Shown here one piece after another: positions 55,750 to 63,738 of a DNA stretch of 64,000 nucleotides (positions are counted from its first letter, which is position 1; every line of letters starts with the position of its first letter). Source of the DNA: Kitasatospora setae KM-6054 (lineage in GTDB: Bacteria; Actinomycetota; Actinomycetes; Streptomycetales; Streptomycetaceae); the NCBI RefSeq assembly GCF_000269985.1, contig NC_016109.1, positions 5,642,001-5,706,000 of the forward strand, written 5' to 3'. The notes beneath the pieces were generated by a model, which saw only the letters and a list, made by a program, of their open reading frames with translations, ran no database searches and was not told the origin of the DNA. Both the position numbers and the translations under genes were made by a program.

Positions 55750-56292
55750 GTGAACGCGACCGTGTCCGAGGACCCCTGCCTGACGGCGGACTTCCTCGCC
55801 CTGGAGGCTCCCGAGGGCTACCGCGCCGAACTGGTCGCGGGAGAGATCGTGCTGTCGCCGCCGCAGGACGGCGACCACGAGGCCATGATCGGCCGGGTGC
55901 TCCAGCAGGTCCTCCGGGCGGAGCCCGAGTTCGACTACGGCCCGCACAAGGGACTGGTCGTCCCGGGCGGCCGGTACATCCCGGACGGCACGTTCACCGA
56001 GTACGGCGCGATGCGGGGACAGCCGGGATGGTGGGAGCCGTCCGGAGTGGTGCTGGTCATGGAGGTGACGTCCCGGCTGCCGGTGCGGGAGCACGAGCTC
56101 AAGCGGCCGGGTTACGCGCTGGCGGGCATCCCGCTCTACCTGGTCCTCGACCGGGGGGAACGGACGGCGGTGCTGTACGGCCGGCCGGTGCGCGGTGACT
56201 ACACCTTGACCACCACCGCCCGTGCCGGGGCGCCGCTGCCGCTGCCCGCGCCGTTCGGGTTCGAGCTCGACACCGCCGACCTCTTCGCCTGA
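55750..56292 (+). CDS. Uma2-family restriction endonuclease-like protein, copy 2
   Basis: A 180-residue PD-(D/E)XK-type protein: YRAELVAGEIVLSPPQDGDHE, IPDGTFTEY (Asp), VVLVMEVTSRLPVREHELKRPGYALAGIPLYLVLD (E and K). It is only distantly similar to the copy before leuB. GTG start with GGAAGGAGG upstream. The pair flanks leuB-ilvE; no methyltransferase or toxin partner lies beside either. Function unknown. Confidence 0.88.
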   Translation: MNATVSEDPCLTADFLALEAPEGYRAELVAGEIVLSPPQDGDHEAMIGRVLQQVLRAEPEFDYGPHKGLVVPGGRYIPDGTFTEYGAMRGQPGWWEPSGVVLVMEVTSRLPVREHELKRPGYALAGIPLYLVLDRGERTAVLYGRPVRGDYTLTTTARAGAPLPLPAPFGFELDTADLFA

Positions 56293-56351
56293 GCCGTTCC
56301 GGATGGCGAGACGCCGGTGCCCACGGGCGGGGCGTGTGCAACACTGCGAGG

Positions 56352-56402
56352 GTGTCCTCGCTTTCGCTGATTATTAGCAGCAGGCGCGCCGGTCCGCAGT
56401 GA
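56352..56402 (+). CDS. Candidate cimA leader peptide
   Basis: GTG 56352 opens a 16-codon frame, MSSLSLIISSRRAGPQ, with Leu and two adjacent Ile (ATT ATT) codons; an in-frame GTG at 56334 would lengthen it to 22 codons. ATT is rare in this genome, so the pair should be sensitive to Ile-tRNA charging. A T-tailed hairpin follows 58 bases downstream and cimA 227 bases downstream. The start codon choice is tentative. Confidence 0.65.
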   Translation: MSSLSLIISSRRAGPQ

Positions 56403-56460
56403 CCGTTCCACGGCAACACCCTGACCGCGGAGCGACCACGAGCGTCCAGACCCGCGCGCA

Positions 56461-56493
56461 GACCTCTCGCACCCGCGAGGGGTCTTTTGTTTT
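56461..56493 (+). terminator. Candidate cimA attenuator terminator
   Basis: GACCTCTCGC (56461-56470) pairs with GCGAGGGGTC (56475-56484) over 10 bp (one T-G), followed by TTTTGTTTT. It lies between the leader frame and cimA, and is built like the ilvB attenuator. Confidence 0.8.
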
Positions 56494-56628
56494 GCCCCCG
56501 GACCGGCACCGGACCCCACGAGGGGACGGAGACACCGGGGACGCGCGCGGGATGCTGGACAGTGGAGCCGGATCCCGATCCCGGCAGCAGCAGTAGCAGT
56601 ACCTCCACCGAACGGAGAACCCAGGGCC

Positions 56629-58233
56629 ATGACCGAGGCCAACGGCCGTCCCAGCGACGGCTTCCACGTCTTCGACACCACGCTCCGCGACGGCGCCCAG
56701 CGCGAGGGGATCAACCTCACGGTGGCGGACAAGCTGGCGATCGCGCGCCACCTGGACGAGTTCGGGGTGGGCTTCATCGAGGGCGGCTGGCCGGGCGCCA
56801 ACCCCCGGGACACCGAGTTCTTCGCCCGCGCCCAGGCCGAACTGGAGTTCAGGAACGCCCAGCTGGTCGCGTTCGGCGCGACCCGCCGGGCCGGCGGCAA
56901 GGCCGCCGAGGACCCGCAGCTGGCCGCGCTGGTCGCCTCCGGCGCGCCGGTGGTGACGCTGGTGGCGAAGTCGCACGACCGGCACGTCGAGTTGGCGCTG
57001 CGCACCACGCTGGAGGAGAACCTGGAGATGGTCCGGGACAGCGTGGAGTACCTGCGCGCCCAGGGCCGCCGGGTGTTCATCGACTGCGAGCACTTCTTCG
57101 ACGGCTACCGGGCCAACCCGGAGTACGCCCTCGCCGTGGTGCGCACCGCGCACGAGGCGGGCGCGGACGTGGTGGTGCTGTGCGACACCAACGGCGGCAT
57201 GCTGCCGTCCGGGGTGCGCGAGACCGTCGCCACCGTGCTGGCGGAGACCGGCGCCCGGCTGGGCATCCACGCCCAGGACGACACCGGCTGCGCGGTCGCC
57301 AACACGCTGGCCGCGGTCGACGCCGGGGCGACCCACGTGCAGTGCACGGCCAACGGCTACGGCGAGCGGGTCGGCAACGCCAACCTGTTCCCGGTCGCGG
57401 CGGCGCTGGAGCTCAAGTACGACCGCCGGGTGCTCCCGGCCGGCGCGCTGGCCGAGATGACCCGGATCTCGCACGCCATCGCCGAGGTGGTGAACCTGAC
57501 GCCGTCCACCCACCAGCCGTACGTGGGCTTCTCGGCGTTCGCGCACAAGGCGGGCCTGCACGCCTCCGCGATCAAGGTCGACCCGGACCTGTACCAGCAC
57601 ATCGACCCGGAGCTGGTCGGCAACACCATGCGGATGCTGGTGTCCGACATGGCGGGGCGGGCGTCGATCGAGCTGAAGGGCAAGGAGCTGGGCTACGACC
57701 TGACCGGCGACCGCGACCTGGCGGGCCGGGTGGTGGCCCGGGTGAAGGCGCAGGAGAACCTCGGCTACACCTACGAGGCGGCGGACGCCTCGTTCGAGCT
57801 GCTGCTGCGCGACGAGGTGCACGGCGGCGAGAAGCTGCGGTACTTCGAGCTGGAGTCCTGGCGGACCATCAGCGAGCAGGGCCCGCAGGGCTTCGCGGGC
57901 AACGAGGCGACCGTGAAGCTGTGGGCGCGGGGCGAGCGGAAGGTCGCCACCGGCGAGGGCAACGGCCCGGTGGACGCGCTGGACAAGGCGCTGCGGACGG
58001 CGCTGGAGCCGATCTACCCGGCGCTGGCGAAGCTGGAGCTGGTGGACTACAAGGTCCGGATCCTGGAGGGCCAGCACGGCACCGGTTCGAAGACCCGGGT
58101 GCTGATCGAGTCCACCGACGGCAGCGCGACCTGGTCGACGGTCGGCGTCGCGGACAACGTGATCGCGGCGTCCTGGGTGGCGCTGGAGGACGCGTACACC
58201 TACGGCCTGCTGAGGGTCGGTCAGCAGCCGTAG
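56629..58233 (+). CDS. cimA: Citramalate synthase
   Basis: A 534-residue enzyme of the LeuA/CimA family, condensing pyruvate and acetyl-CoA to citramalate for threonine-independent isoleucine synthesis. The HMGL-like barrel has FDTTLRDGAQREGINL at the start, CDTNGGMLP, HAQDDTGCAVANTLAAVDAGATHVQCTANGYGERVGNANL. A C-terminal LeuA dimerisation domain binds the feedback effector. The DGAQ.EG and the family-length C-terminus favour CimA (as in Leptospira and actinobacteria) over LeuA. ATG with GGAG upstream. It has its own attenuator-like leader. Confidence 0.92.
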   Translation: MTEANGRPSDGFHVFDTTLRDGAQREGINLTVADKLAIARHLDEFGVGFIEGGWPGANPRDTEFFARAQAELEFRNAQLVAFGATRRAGGKAAEDPQLAALVASGAPVVTLVAKSHDRHVELALRTTLEENLEMVRDSVEYLRAQGRRVFIDCEHFFDGYRANPEYALAVVRTAHEAGADVVVLCDTNGGMLPSGVRETVATVLAETGARLGIHAQDDTGCAVANTLAAVDAGATHVQCTANGYGERVGNANLFPVAAALELKYDRRVLPAGALAEMTRISHAIAEVVNLTPSTHQPYVGFSAFAHKAGLHASAIKVDPDLYQHIDPELVGNTMRMLVSDMAGRASIELKGKELGYDLTGDRDLAGRVVARVKAQENLGYTYEAADASFELLLRDEVHGGEKLRYFELESWRTISEQGPQGFAGNEATVKLWARGERKVATGEGNGPVDALDKALRTALEPIYPALAKLELVDYKVRILEGQHGTGSKTRVLIESTDGSATWSTVGVADNVIAASWVALEDAYTYGLLRVGQQP

Positions 58234-58258
58234 CGGCGGCTGGTGCGCGGAAGTGCCC

Positions 58259-58290
58259 AGGGGGCGTGCGGAAGGCTCCGCACGCCCCCT
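58259..58290. terminator. Terminator between convergent cimA and cvnD
   Basis: AGGGGGCGTGCGGA (58259-58272) and TCCGCACGCCCCCT (58277-58290) form a perfect 14-bp stem with a 4-base loop, and can serve both convergent units. Confidence 0.82.
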
Positions 58291-58323
58291 TCTGGCGTGT
58301 CCATTACCCCTTCGGGGGCCCCG

Positions 58324-58911
58324 TCACCGCAGTCGGGCGAGGAGGGCGTGTTCGACGAGGGTGATGAGGGCGCTCTTGGCGCTGTCGCGGCGTCGGGCGT
58401 CGAGGGTGATGATGGGGATCTCGGTGTTGAGTTGGAGTGCTTCGCGGACTTCTTCGGGGGTGTGGGCCTGTTGTCCGTCGAAGCCGTTGAGGGCGACGAC
58501 GAAGGGGAGGCCGCTGTTCTCGAAGTAGTCGAGGGCGGGGAAGCAGTCGGCGAGGCGGCGGGTGTCGACGAGGACGACGGCGCCGATGGCGCCGCGGACG
58601 AGGTCGTCCCACATGAACCAGAAGCGGTCCTGTCCGGGGGTGCCGAACAGGTAGAGGATGAGGTCCTCGTCGAGGGTGATGCGGCCGAAGTCCATGGCGA
58701 CGGTGGTGGTCGTCTTGCCGGAGACGTGGCTGAGGTCGTCGATGCCGGCGGAGGCGCTGGTCATGACGGCTTCGGTGCGCAGGGGGTTGATCTCGGAGAC
58801 CGCGCCGACGAGCGTCGTCTTGCCCACGCCGAAGCCGCCCGCGACGACGATCTTGGCGGAGGTGGTGGCGCGGCTGGGGGCGGCGGCCGCGTTAGAGCTT
58901 GCGAAGTCCAC
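58324..58911 (-). CDS. cvnD: Conservon GTP-binding protein CvnD
   Basis: A 195-residue Ras-like/MglA-type GTPase, ending the conservon. P-loop GGFGVGKTTLVGAVSEI (about residues 25-41), switch II FGTPGQDRF and NKxD-like VALNGFD are visible. In conservons the four proteins form a membrane-associated, GPCR-like signalling complex. It overlaps cvnC by 20 bases. No cytochrome P450 gene (CvnE) follows. Confidence 0.96.
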   Translation of the reverse strand: MDFASSNAAAAPSRATTSAKIVVAGGFGVGKTTLVGAVSEINPLRTEAVMTSASAGIDDLSHVSGKTTTTVAMDFGRITLDEDLILYLFGTPGQDRFWFMWDDLVRGAIGAVVLVDTRRLADCFPALDYFENSGLPFVVALNGFDGQQAHTPEEVREALQLNTEIPIITLDARRRDSAKSALITLVEHALLARLR

Positions 58912-59563
58912 TGAGGACCCTTTCGAGCAGCGTGACGTCGGGCTGGTTGCCGGATTCGCCGCCGGCTGCGGGCTGGTGGATGGCGACCAGGCCGGCCTCG
59001 GCCAGGTCCGCCACGAGGATGCGGGCCACGCCGAGCGGCAGGTTCAGCAGCGCGGAGATCTCCGCCACCGACTTCACGTCGGTGGCGCACAGCGCGCAGA
59101 TCCGCTGGTGCTCGGGGAGCAGGGTGGCCATCCGGGCCGGGTCGACCGCGGCGGAGACCAGGGCCTCCAGCGCGAGTTCGTAGCGCGGCCGGGTGCGTCC
59201 GCCGGTCATCGCGAAGGGGCGGATCAGCGGCTCGGCGTCCTCCTCCTCGTCGGCGTACTCCTCGACGTAGCCGGGCTGCTGCTCCTCGTACCGGTGCGGC
59301 GGGGCGGGTTCGTGGAAGCCCTCGGGACCGGGGTAGGAGCCGTCGCCGGAGTGGTACGCGGGGCCGGGGTGGGCCTGGCCGTATCCGTCCTGCCGCTGGT
59401 ACCAGCGCGGGTCGGACTGCGGGGGCAGGTACGACTGGCCACCGTTGAACTGCGGCGCGTACTGCTGCTGCTGACCGTGGCCGACGCCGGGAGCCCCGAA
59501 AGCGTCGTGGCCGGAGCCCGCGTACGGGACGCCGAACTGGCCACTGTGGTCGGGCGGTGTCAC
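58892..59563 (-). CDS. cvnC: Conservon DUF742 protein CvnC
   Basis: A 223-residue protein. The N-terminal 115 residues are Gln/Pro/Gly/Tyr-rich and low complexity, and a conserved DUF742 winged-helix-like domain follows (IRPFAMTGGRTRPRYELALEALVSA...ICALCATDVKSVAEISALLNLPLGVARILVADLAEAGLV). The 166-bp gap to cvnB contains a hairpin (59655-59663 with 59676-59684). Confidence 0.95.
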   Translation of the reverse strand: MTPPDHSGQFGVPYAGSGHDAFGAPGVGHGQQQQYAPQFNGGQSYLPPQSDPRWYQRQDGYGQAHPGPAYHSGDGSYPGPEGFHEPAPPHRYEEQQPGYVEEYADEEEDAEPLIRPFAMTGGRTRPRYELALEALVSAAVDPARMATLLPEHQRICALCATDVKSVAEISALLNLPLGVARILVADLAEAGLVAIHQPAAGGESGNQPDVTLLERVLSGLRKL

Positions 59564-59729
59564 GGTTCATCTCCTCAAAGGGTGCGGCGGTGCGTTGCTG
59601 GCCGCGTCGCCGGGGAGCGCCGTGGCCGGTGGTGCGAAGGCCGTACAACGCCCGGTCCCGAGGCCGCCGAAGCGACCTCGGGACGGGCAATGAGGTCTTT
59701 CGAATACCAGGACGGTATCCGACGAACCG

Positions 59730-60143
59730 TCAGTGCAGGAGACTGCCCTGGAGTTCGGCCCGCAGGGCGGGCGTCAGGACCGCGCCGGCGCGGTCCACGA
59801 GGAGTGCCATTTCGTACCCGACCAGACCGATGTCGGAGTCGGGGGAGGCGAGCACCGCGAGCGCGGATCCGTCGCTCACCGCCATCAGGAACAGGAAGCC
59901 GCGCTCCATCTCGACCACGGTCTGGGTCACGTCGCCGCCCTCGAAGATGCGGCTCGCACCCGAGGTCAGCGAGGTGAGGCCGGAGGCGACGGCGGCCAGC
60001 TGGTCGGCACGGTCCCGGGGGAAGCCCTCGGACATGCACAGCAGCAGACCGTCGGCGGAGACCACCACGGTGTGGGACACCCCGGGGGTGTTGTCCACGA
60101 AATTGGTGATCAGCCAGTTCAGGTTCTGTGCGGCCTGGCTCAT
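59730..60143 (-). CDS. cvnB: Conservon roadblock/LC7 protein CvnB
   Basis: A 137-residue roadblock/LC7 (MglB-like) protein: NLNWLITNFVDNTPGVSHTVVVSADGLLLCMSEGFPRDRADQLAAVASGLTSL. It starts at ATG 60143; the frame is open further upstream into cvnA. It likely acts as a regulator (GAP-like) of the CvnD GTPase, as MglB does for MglA. Starts 10 bases after the cvnA stop. Confidence 0.95.
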   Translation of the reverse strand: MSQAAQNLNWLITNFVDNTPGVSHTVVVSADGLLLCMSEGFPRDRADQLAAVASGLTSLTSGASRIFEGGDVTQTVVEMERGFLFLMAVSDGSALAVLASPDSDIGLVGYEMALLVDRAGAVLTPALRAELQGSLLH

Positions 60144-60153
60144 CTGGGTCAAC

Positions 60154-63100
60154 TCAACGCTCCTGCTGGTTCGAGCCGCCGAAGAGATCGGTGCTGCTGT
60201 TGTGCGGTCCATCCCCGTACGCCCCCTGGTCGGGGTCGATCCGGAAGCTGCCGGTGGCACCGGGGTCGCCGCCGGCCTGGCGGCCCTGCTCGACGCCGCG
60301 GCGCAGGTTGGTCAGGCGCCCGCGGACCTCGTTCGGGTCGCGGGAGACCTGCGGGCCTTCCTGCGGGGTGGTCCGGGCGTTGCCCGGGACCAGGTTCTGG
60401 CGGGGCACCCGGCGGGGCAGGCCCGACGGGGTGATGCCGGACGAGGACGGCTCGCGGAGCTTCTCCGCGCGCTGCCAGTCGCCGTCGTTGGGCGACTCCC
60501 ACTCGCTGGGCGCCGCGGTCGGACCGGTCGGGCCGTAGCCGCCGAGCGCCGACACGTCGTGGCCGCGCGGCTCGTCGACCGGGGCGGAGGTGTCCTTCGC
60601 GCCGGTGAACCAGTTCGGGGTCTCGCCGCCCGCGGCGCGGCCCGCACCGCCGCCCGCCAGCTGCTGGCCCGGCCGGCGCTGCGGCAGCGCGCCGCCGCCC
60701 GGCTGCTCCGGCGCGGTCCCGGCCGGCGGCAGGGCCGGCGGCTCCTCCGCCGGGTACGGGTGCCCGGCGGGCTCCTCGTAGCCGTAGCCGTCCCGCTGGT
60801 AGCCGTCCTGGCGGTACCCGTCCTGCTGGTACTCGTCCTGCTGGTACTCGTCCTGGCGGTACTCGTCCCGGCCGTAGCCGTCCTGCTGGTAGTCCTGCTG
60901 GTAGCCGTCCTGGCGGTACTCGTCGCCGTACTGCCCGTACGGCTGCTGGTACGCCTCGGCGTACGGGGACGGGGACTGCCGCGGCTCGGCGTAGCCCGGC
61001 TCGTCGCCGTAGGGGGCCCCGGCGTACTGCTCGGCCGGGTAGGGCTCCTCGCCGTACTGGGCGGGCGCGTACGGGTCGTCCTGGCGGTAGCCGTAGTCCG
61101 CGGCCCCGGCGGGCCGCTGCGGCTCGAAGGGGCGGCCGTACGGGTCGTCCTGGGCCTGCGGCCGGTCCTGGGCGTAGTCGGGGTGGTAGCCGGCTCCGGG
61201 CTCGCCGTAGGGCGACTCCAGGACCTCGGCCTCCACCGGCTCCCCGGCGGAGGCGCCGGGGCCGAGCTCCAGGGCGGCCCGGCGGCGCTCCTCGATCCGC
61301 TGCGAGCGCTGCATCGACTCCAGCGCGGGGGAGAAGCCGCCCGCGGGCACCTCGCCGCGGCTGGGCAGGTGGTCGTCGAAGCCGAGCTCGGCGGCGGTCC
61401 GCTCCTGGCCGTCGAACGCGGCCCACTCGGCGGTGGGCTCCTGCTCGGCGAAGATCCGGGAGACCGTGAACTCCTCGGCCTGCGGCTCCGGCGCCATCAC
61501 GCCCAGCTGGGTGAGGTGCTGCGGCAGCATGACCAGCGAGGTGGTGCCGGCCGACTCGCCGGACGGGCGCAGCTGCACCCGGATGTCGTGCCGCTGGGAC
61601 AGCCGGCCGACCACGAACAGGCCCATCCGGCGGGAGATGGTGGCGTCGACGGTGGGCGGCTCGGCCAGCTTCTCGTTGATCTCGGCGAAGTCCTCGGCGG
61701 TCAGGCCGATGCCCTTGTCGTGGATCTCGACCAGCACCCGGCCGTCGGGCAGCCGGGTCGCGTTGACCAGCACCCGGGTCTGCGGGGAGGAGAACGAGGT
61801 GGCGTTCTCCAGCAGCTCGGCGAGCAGGTGGACGAGGTCGGTCACGGCGGGGCCGACCACGTCGGCCTCGGGGATGCCGGCCAGTTCGATCCGCTCGTAG
61901 TGCTCCACCTCGGAGGCGGCCGCGCGCAGCACGTCGACCAGCGGGACCGGGGTGTTCCAGCGGCGGCCGGGCTCCTCGCCCGCGAGGACGAGGAGGTTCT
62001 CGCCGTTGCGGCGCATGCGGGTCGCGAGGTGGTCCAGCTTGAAGAGGTTCTCCAGCTGGTCCGGGTCGGCCTCGTTGTTCTCCAGGTCGGTGATCAGCGC
62101 CAGCTGGCGCTGGATCAGGCCCTGGCTGCGGCGCGACAGGTTGGTGAAGATCGCGTTGACGTTGCCCCGCAGCAGCGCCTGCTCGGCGGCGAGCGAGACG
62201 GCCTGCTGGTGGACCTGGTCGAAGGCGCGGGCGACCTCGCCGATCTCGTCCTTGCCGTGCAGCGGGATCGGGCTGACCGAGGTGTCGACCCGTTCCGGGT
62301 CGGTCTTGGAGAGCTTGTCGACCAGCTCCGGCAGGCGGTGGTTGGCGATGTCGAGCGCGGCGGTGTTCAGGGTCCGCATGCCGAGGATCATCGAGCGGGC
62401 GATGTAGCCGGTGAGCAGACCGGCCAGCACCAGCGAGGCGACCACGATCAGCGAGTTGAGCACCCAGTCGGTGAAGGCCCGGTCCTTGATGCCCTGGGCC
62501 TCGCTGACGACCTGGCCGAGCAGGTCGGTCTCGGCGGCGCGCAGGGCGCTCATGTGGCTCTTGGTGGCCTGGTCCCACAGCGGGCGGGTCAGGCCGTCCT
62601 TGCCGACCTGGTCGATCATCTTGGCGGCGGCGTCGCCGCCGGCCGCGGTGCTGGACAGCTGGCCGGCGTAGGACATGCCGACCGCGAGCAGGCCCGGCAT
62701 GGTGGGCAGGCTGTGGCCGTCGGGCATCCGCAGCGGCAGCCGCTGGTCGGCGGTGGCCTGGTCGACCAGGGCCTGCGAGTACACCGCGATCTCGGACTCG
62801 TCCGAGGCGGTGTTGAACTCGCCGAGCGCGGTCTGCTCCAGGCGGGAGGCGACCACCAGCGACTGGATCAGGTCGTCGCCCTCGTACTTGTCCACGCCGC
62901 CGACGCCGAGGCCGACCAGCAGGTTGAGCATCAGCGCGCGCTGGGTCGAGGCGGACGCCTTGGCCAGCGACATCGCGTAGATCGCGCGGCCCTTGGAGGT
63001 GACGTTGGTGGAGCCGAAGCCGACCGAGTTGTCCACCGCCAGCAGCGGCGCGAACATCAGCGAGTAGGCGTTGGCGGTCGCGGTCGCGAACAGCTCGGGC

Positions 63101-63738
63101 TTGTAGGCGTTGGCGCGCAGGTGCGGCAGGTACGCCACCAGCTGCTGGAACTGGTCGTTCCGCCGCTTCATGGTGGCGTCGTCCCTGACGTCCTTGAACG
63201 CCGCGTTGTAGCCCTTCAGGGCCTCGTCGGTCTTGTCCCGGAGCTTCTTCACCTCGCCCTGGTCGCCCTGCCCGGTGAGCAGCGGCACCAGGGTCTCGTC
63301 GCGCTCCTGCTCCAGGGCGTCGGCGAGCTTGGTGGCGGCGCTGGCCAGGTTGGCGATGCGCACCGCCCGGTCGGCCTGGTTGTAGTCGTCCAGCGAGGTG
63401 TTGACGCGCAGGCCGCCGAAGACCAGGGCGATGACGACCGGGATGACCAGGATGGCCACCAGGCGGGTCGGCACGCGCCAGTTCAGCGGGGACAGGAAGT
63501 CGTACCGGCCGCCGCCGGAGCGCGGGGCGCCGTCCTTGGCGGGGACGGGACGGGGGGCCGGCTCGGCGGCGACGGCGCGCTGCTGCTGCTCGGCGCGGTC
63601 ACGGTCCTCGGTCGCGGTGAACGCGGAGAACCGGCCGGCCTCCGGGCCACCGCCCTGGCCGGGGTTCGGGCCGCTACCCGGGTCCTGCTGGCGGGGCTCG
63701 GAGCGCCGCTGAGGGGTGACTGGCTGCTTACGCCTCAC
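60154..63738 (-). CDS. cvnA: Conservon sensor histidine-kinase-like protein CvnA
   Basis: A 1194-residue protein. A Gln/Pro/Gly-rich cytoplasmic N-terminus, a first membrane helix (about 92-110), a nitrate-sensor-like (NIT) extracellular domain, a second helix (about 400-425), a HAMP-like region and a HATPase domain follow (N-box ELLENATSFSSPQTRV, G-box HDKGIGLTAEDFAEINEKL). No clear phospho-acceptor His domain is seen, as is typical. The C-terminal 400 residues are disordered and repeat-rich. GTG 63738 is preferred (VRRKQ start, GAGAGG upstream). The position matches cvnA1 (SCO5544) of S. coelicolor as I recall it. Confidence 0.93.
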   Translation of the reverse strand: MRRKQPVTPQRRSEPRQQDPGSGPNPGQGGGPEAGRFSAFTATEDRDRAEQQQRAVAAEPAPRPVPAKDGAPRSGGGRYDFLSPLNWRVPTRLVAILVIPVVIALVFGGLRVNTSLDDYNQADRAVRIANLASAATKLADALEQERDETLVPLLTGQGDQGEVKKLRDKTDEALKGYNAAFKDVRDDATMKRRNDQFQQLVAYLPHLRANAYKPELFATATANAYSLMFAPLLAVDNSVGFGSTNVTSKGRAIYAMSLAKASASTQRALMLNLLVGLGVGGVDKYEGDDLIQSLVVASRLEQTALGEFNTASDESEIAVYSQALVDQATADQRLPLRMPDGHSLPTMPGLLAVGMSYAGQLSSTAAGGDAAAKMIDQVGKDGLTRPLWDQATKSHMSALRAAETDLLGQVVSEAQGIKDRAFTDWVLNSLIVVASLVLAGLLTGYIARSMILGMRTLNTAALDIANHRLPELVDKLSKTDPERVDTSVSPIPLHGKDEIGEVARAFDQVHQQAVSLAAEQALLRGNVNAIFTNLSRRSQGLIQRQLALITDLENNEADPDQLENLFKLDHLATRMRRNGENLLVLAGEEPGRRWNTPVPLVDVLRAAASEVEHYERIELAGIPEADVVGPAVTDLVHLLAELLENATSFSSPQTRVLVNATRLPDGRVLVEIHDKGIGLTAEDFAEINEKLAEPPTVDATISRRMGLFVVGRLSQRHDIRVQLRPSGESAGTTSLVMLPQHLTQLGVMAPEPQAEEFTVSRIFAEQEPTAEWAAFDGQERTAAELGFDDHLPSRGEVPAGGFSPALESMQRSQRIEERRRAALELGPGASAGEPVEAEVLESPYGEPGAGYHPDYAQDRPQAQDDPYGRPFEPQRPAGAADYGYRQDDPYAPAQYGEEPYPAEQYAGAPYGDEPGYAEPRQSPSPYAEAYQQPYGQYGDEYRQDGYQQDYQQDGYGRDEYRQDEYQQDEYQQDGYRQDGYQRDGYGYEEPAGHPYPAEEPPALPPAGTAPEQPGGGALPQRRPGQQLAGGGAGRAAGGETPNWFTGAKDTSAPVDEPRGHDVSALGGYGPTGPTAAPSEWESPNDGDWQRAEKLREPSSSGITPSGLPRRVPRQNLVPGNARTTPQEGPQVSRDPNEVRGRLTNLRRGVEQGRQAGGDPGATGSFRIDPDQGAYGDGPHNSSTDLFGGSNQQER
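60781..60930 (-). repeat. 15-bp coding repeat in CvnA tail
   Basis: About nine imperfect 15-base units encode pentapeptides of the type [QR][QR]D[GE]Y, with two adjacent units nearly identical. This is inside the cvnA frame and would expand or contract without frameshift. Confidence 0.8.

Noticed and set aside
58259..58330. Possible CvnE cytochrome P450 downstream of cvnD
   Set aside because: A terminator and the convergent cimA gene follow immediately; no P450 sequence is present.
60781..60930. Short regularly spaced repeats as a CRISPR array
   Set aside because: The 15-base units are contiguous, in frame and coding, without spacers.
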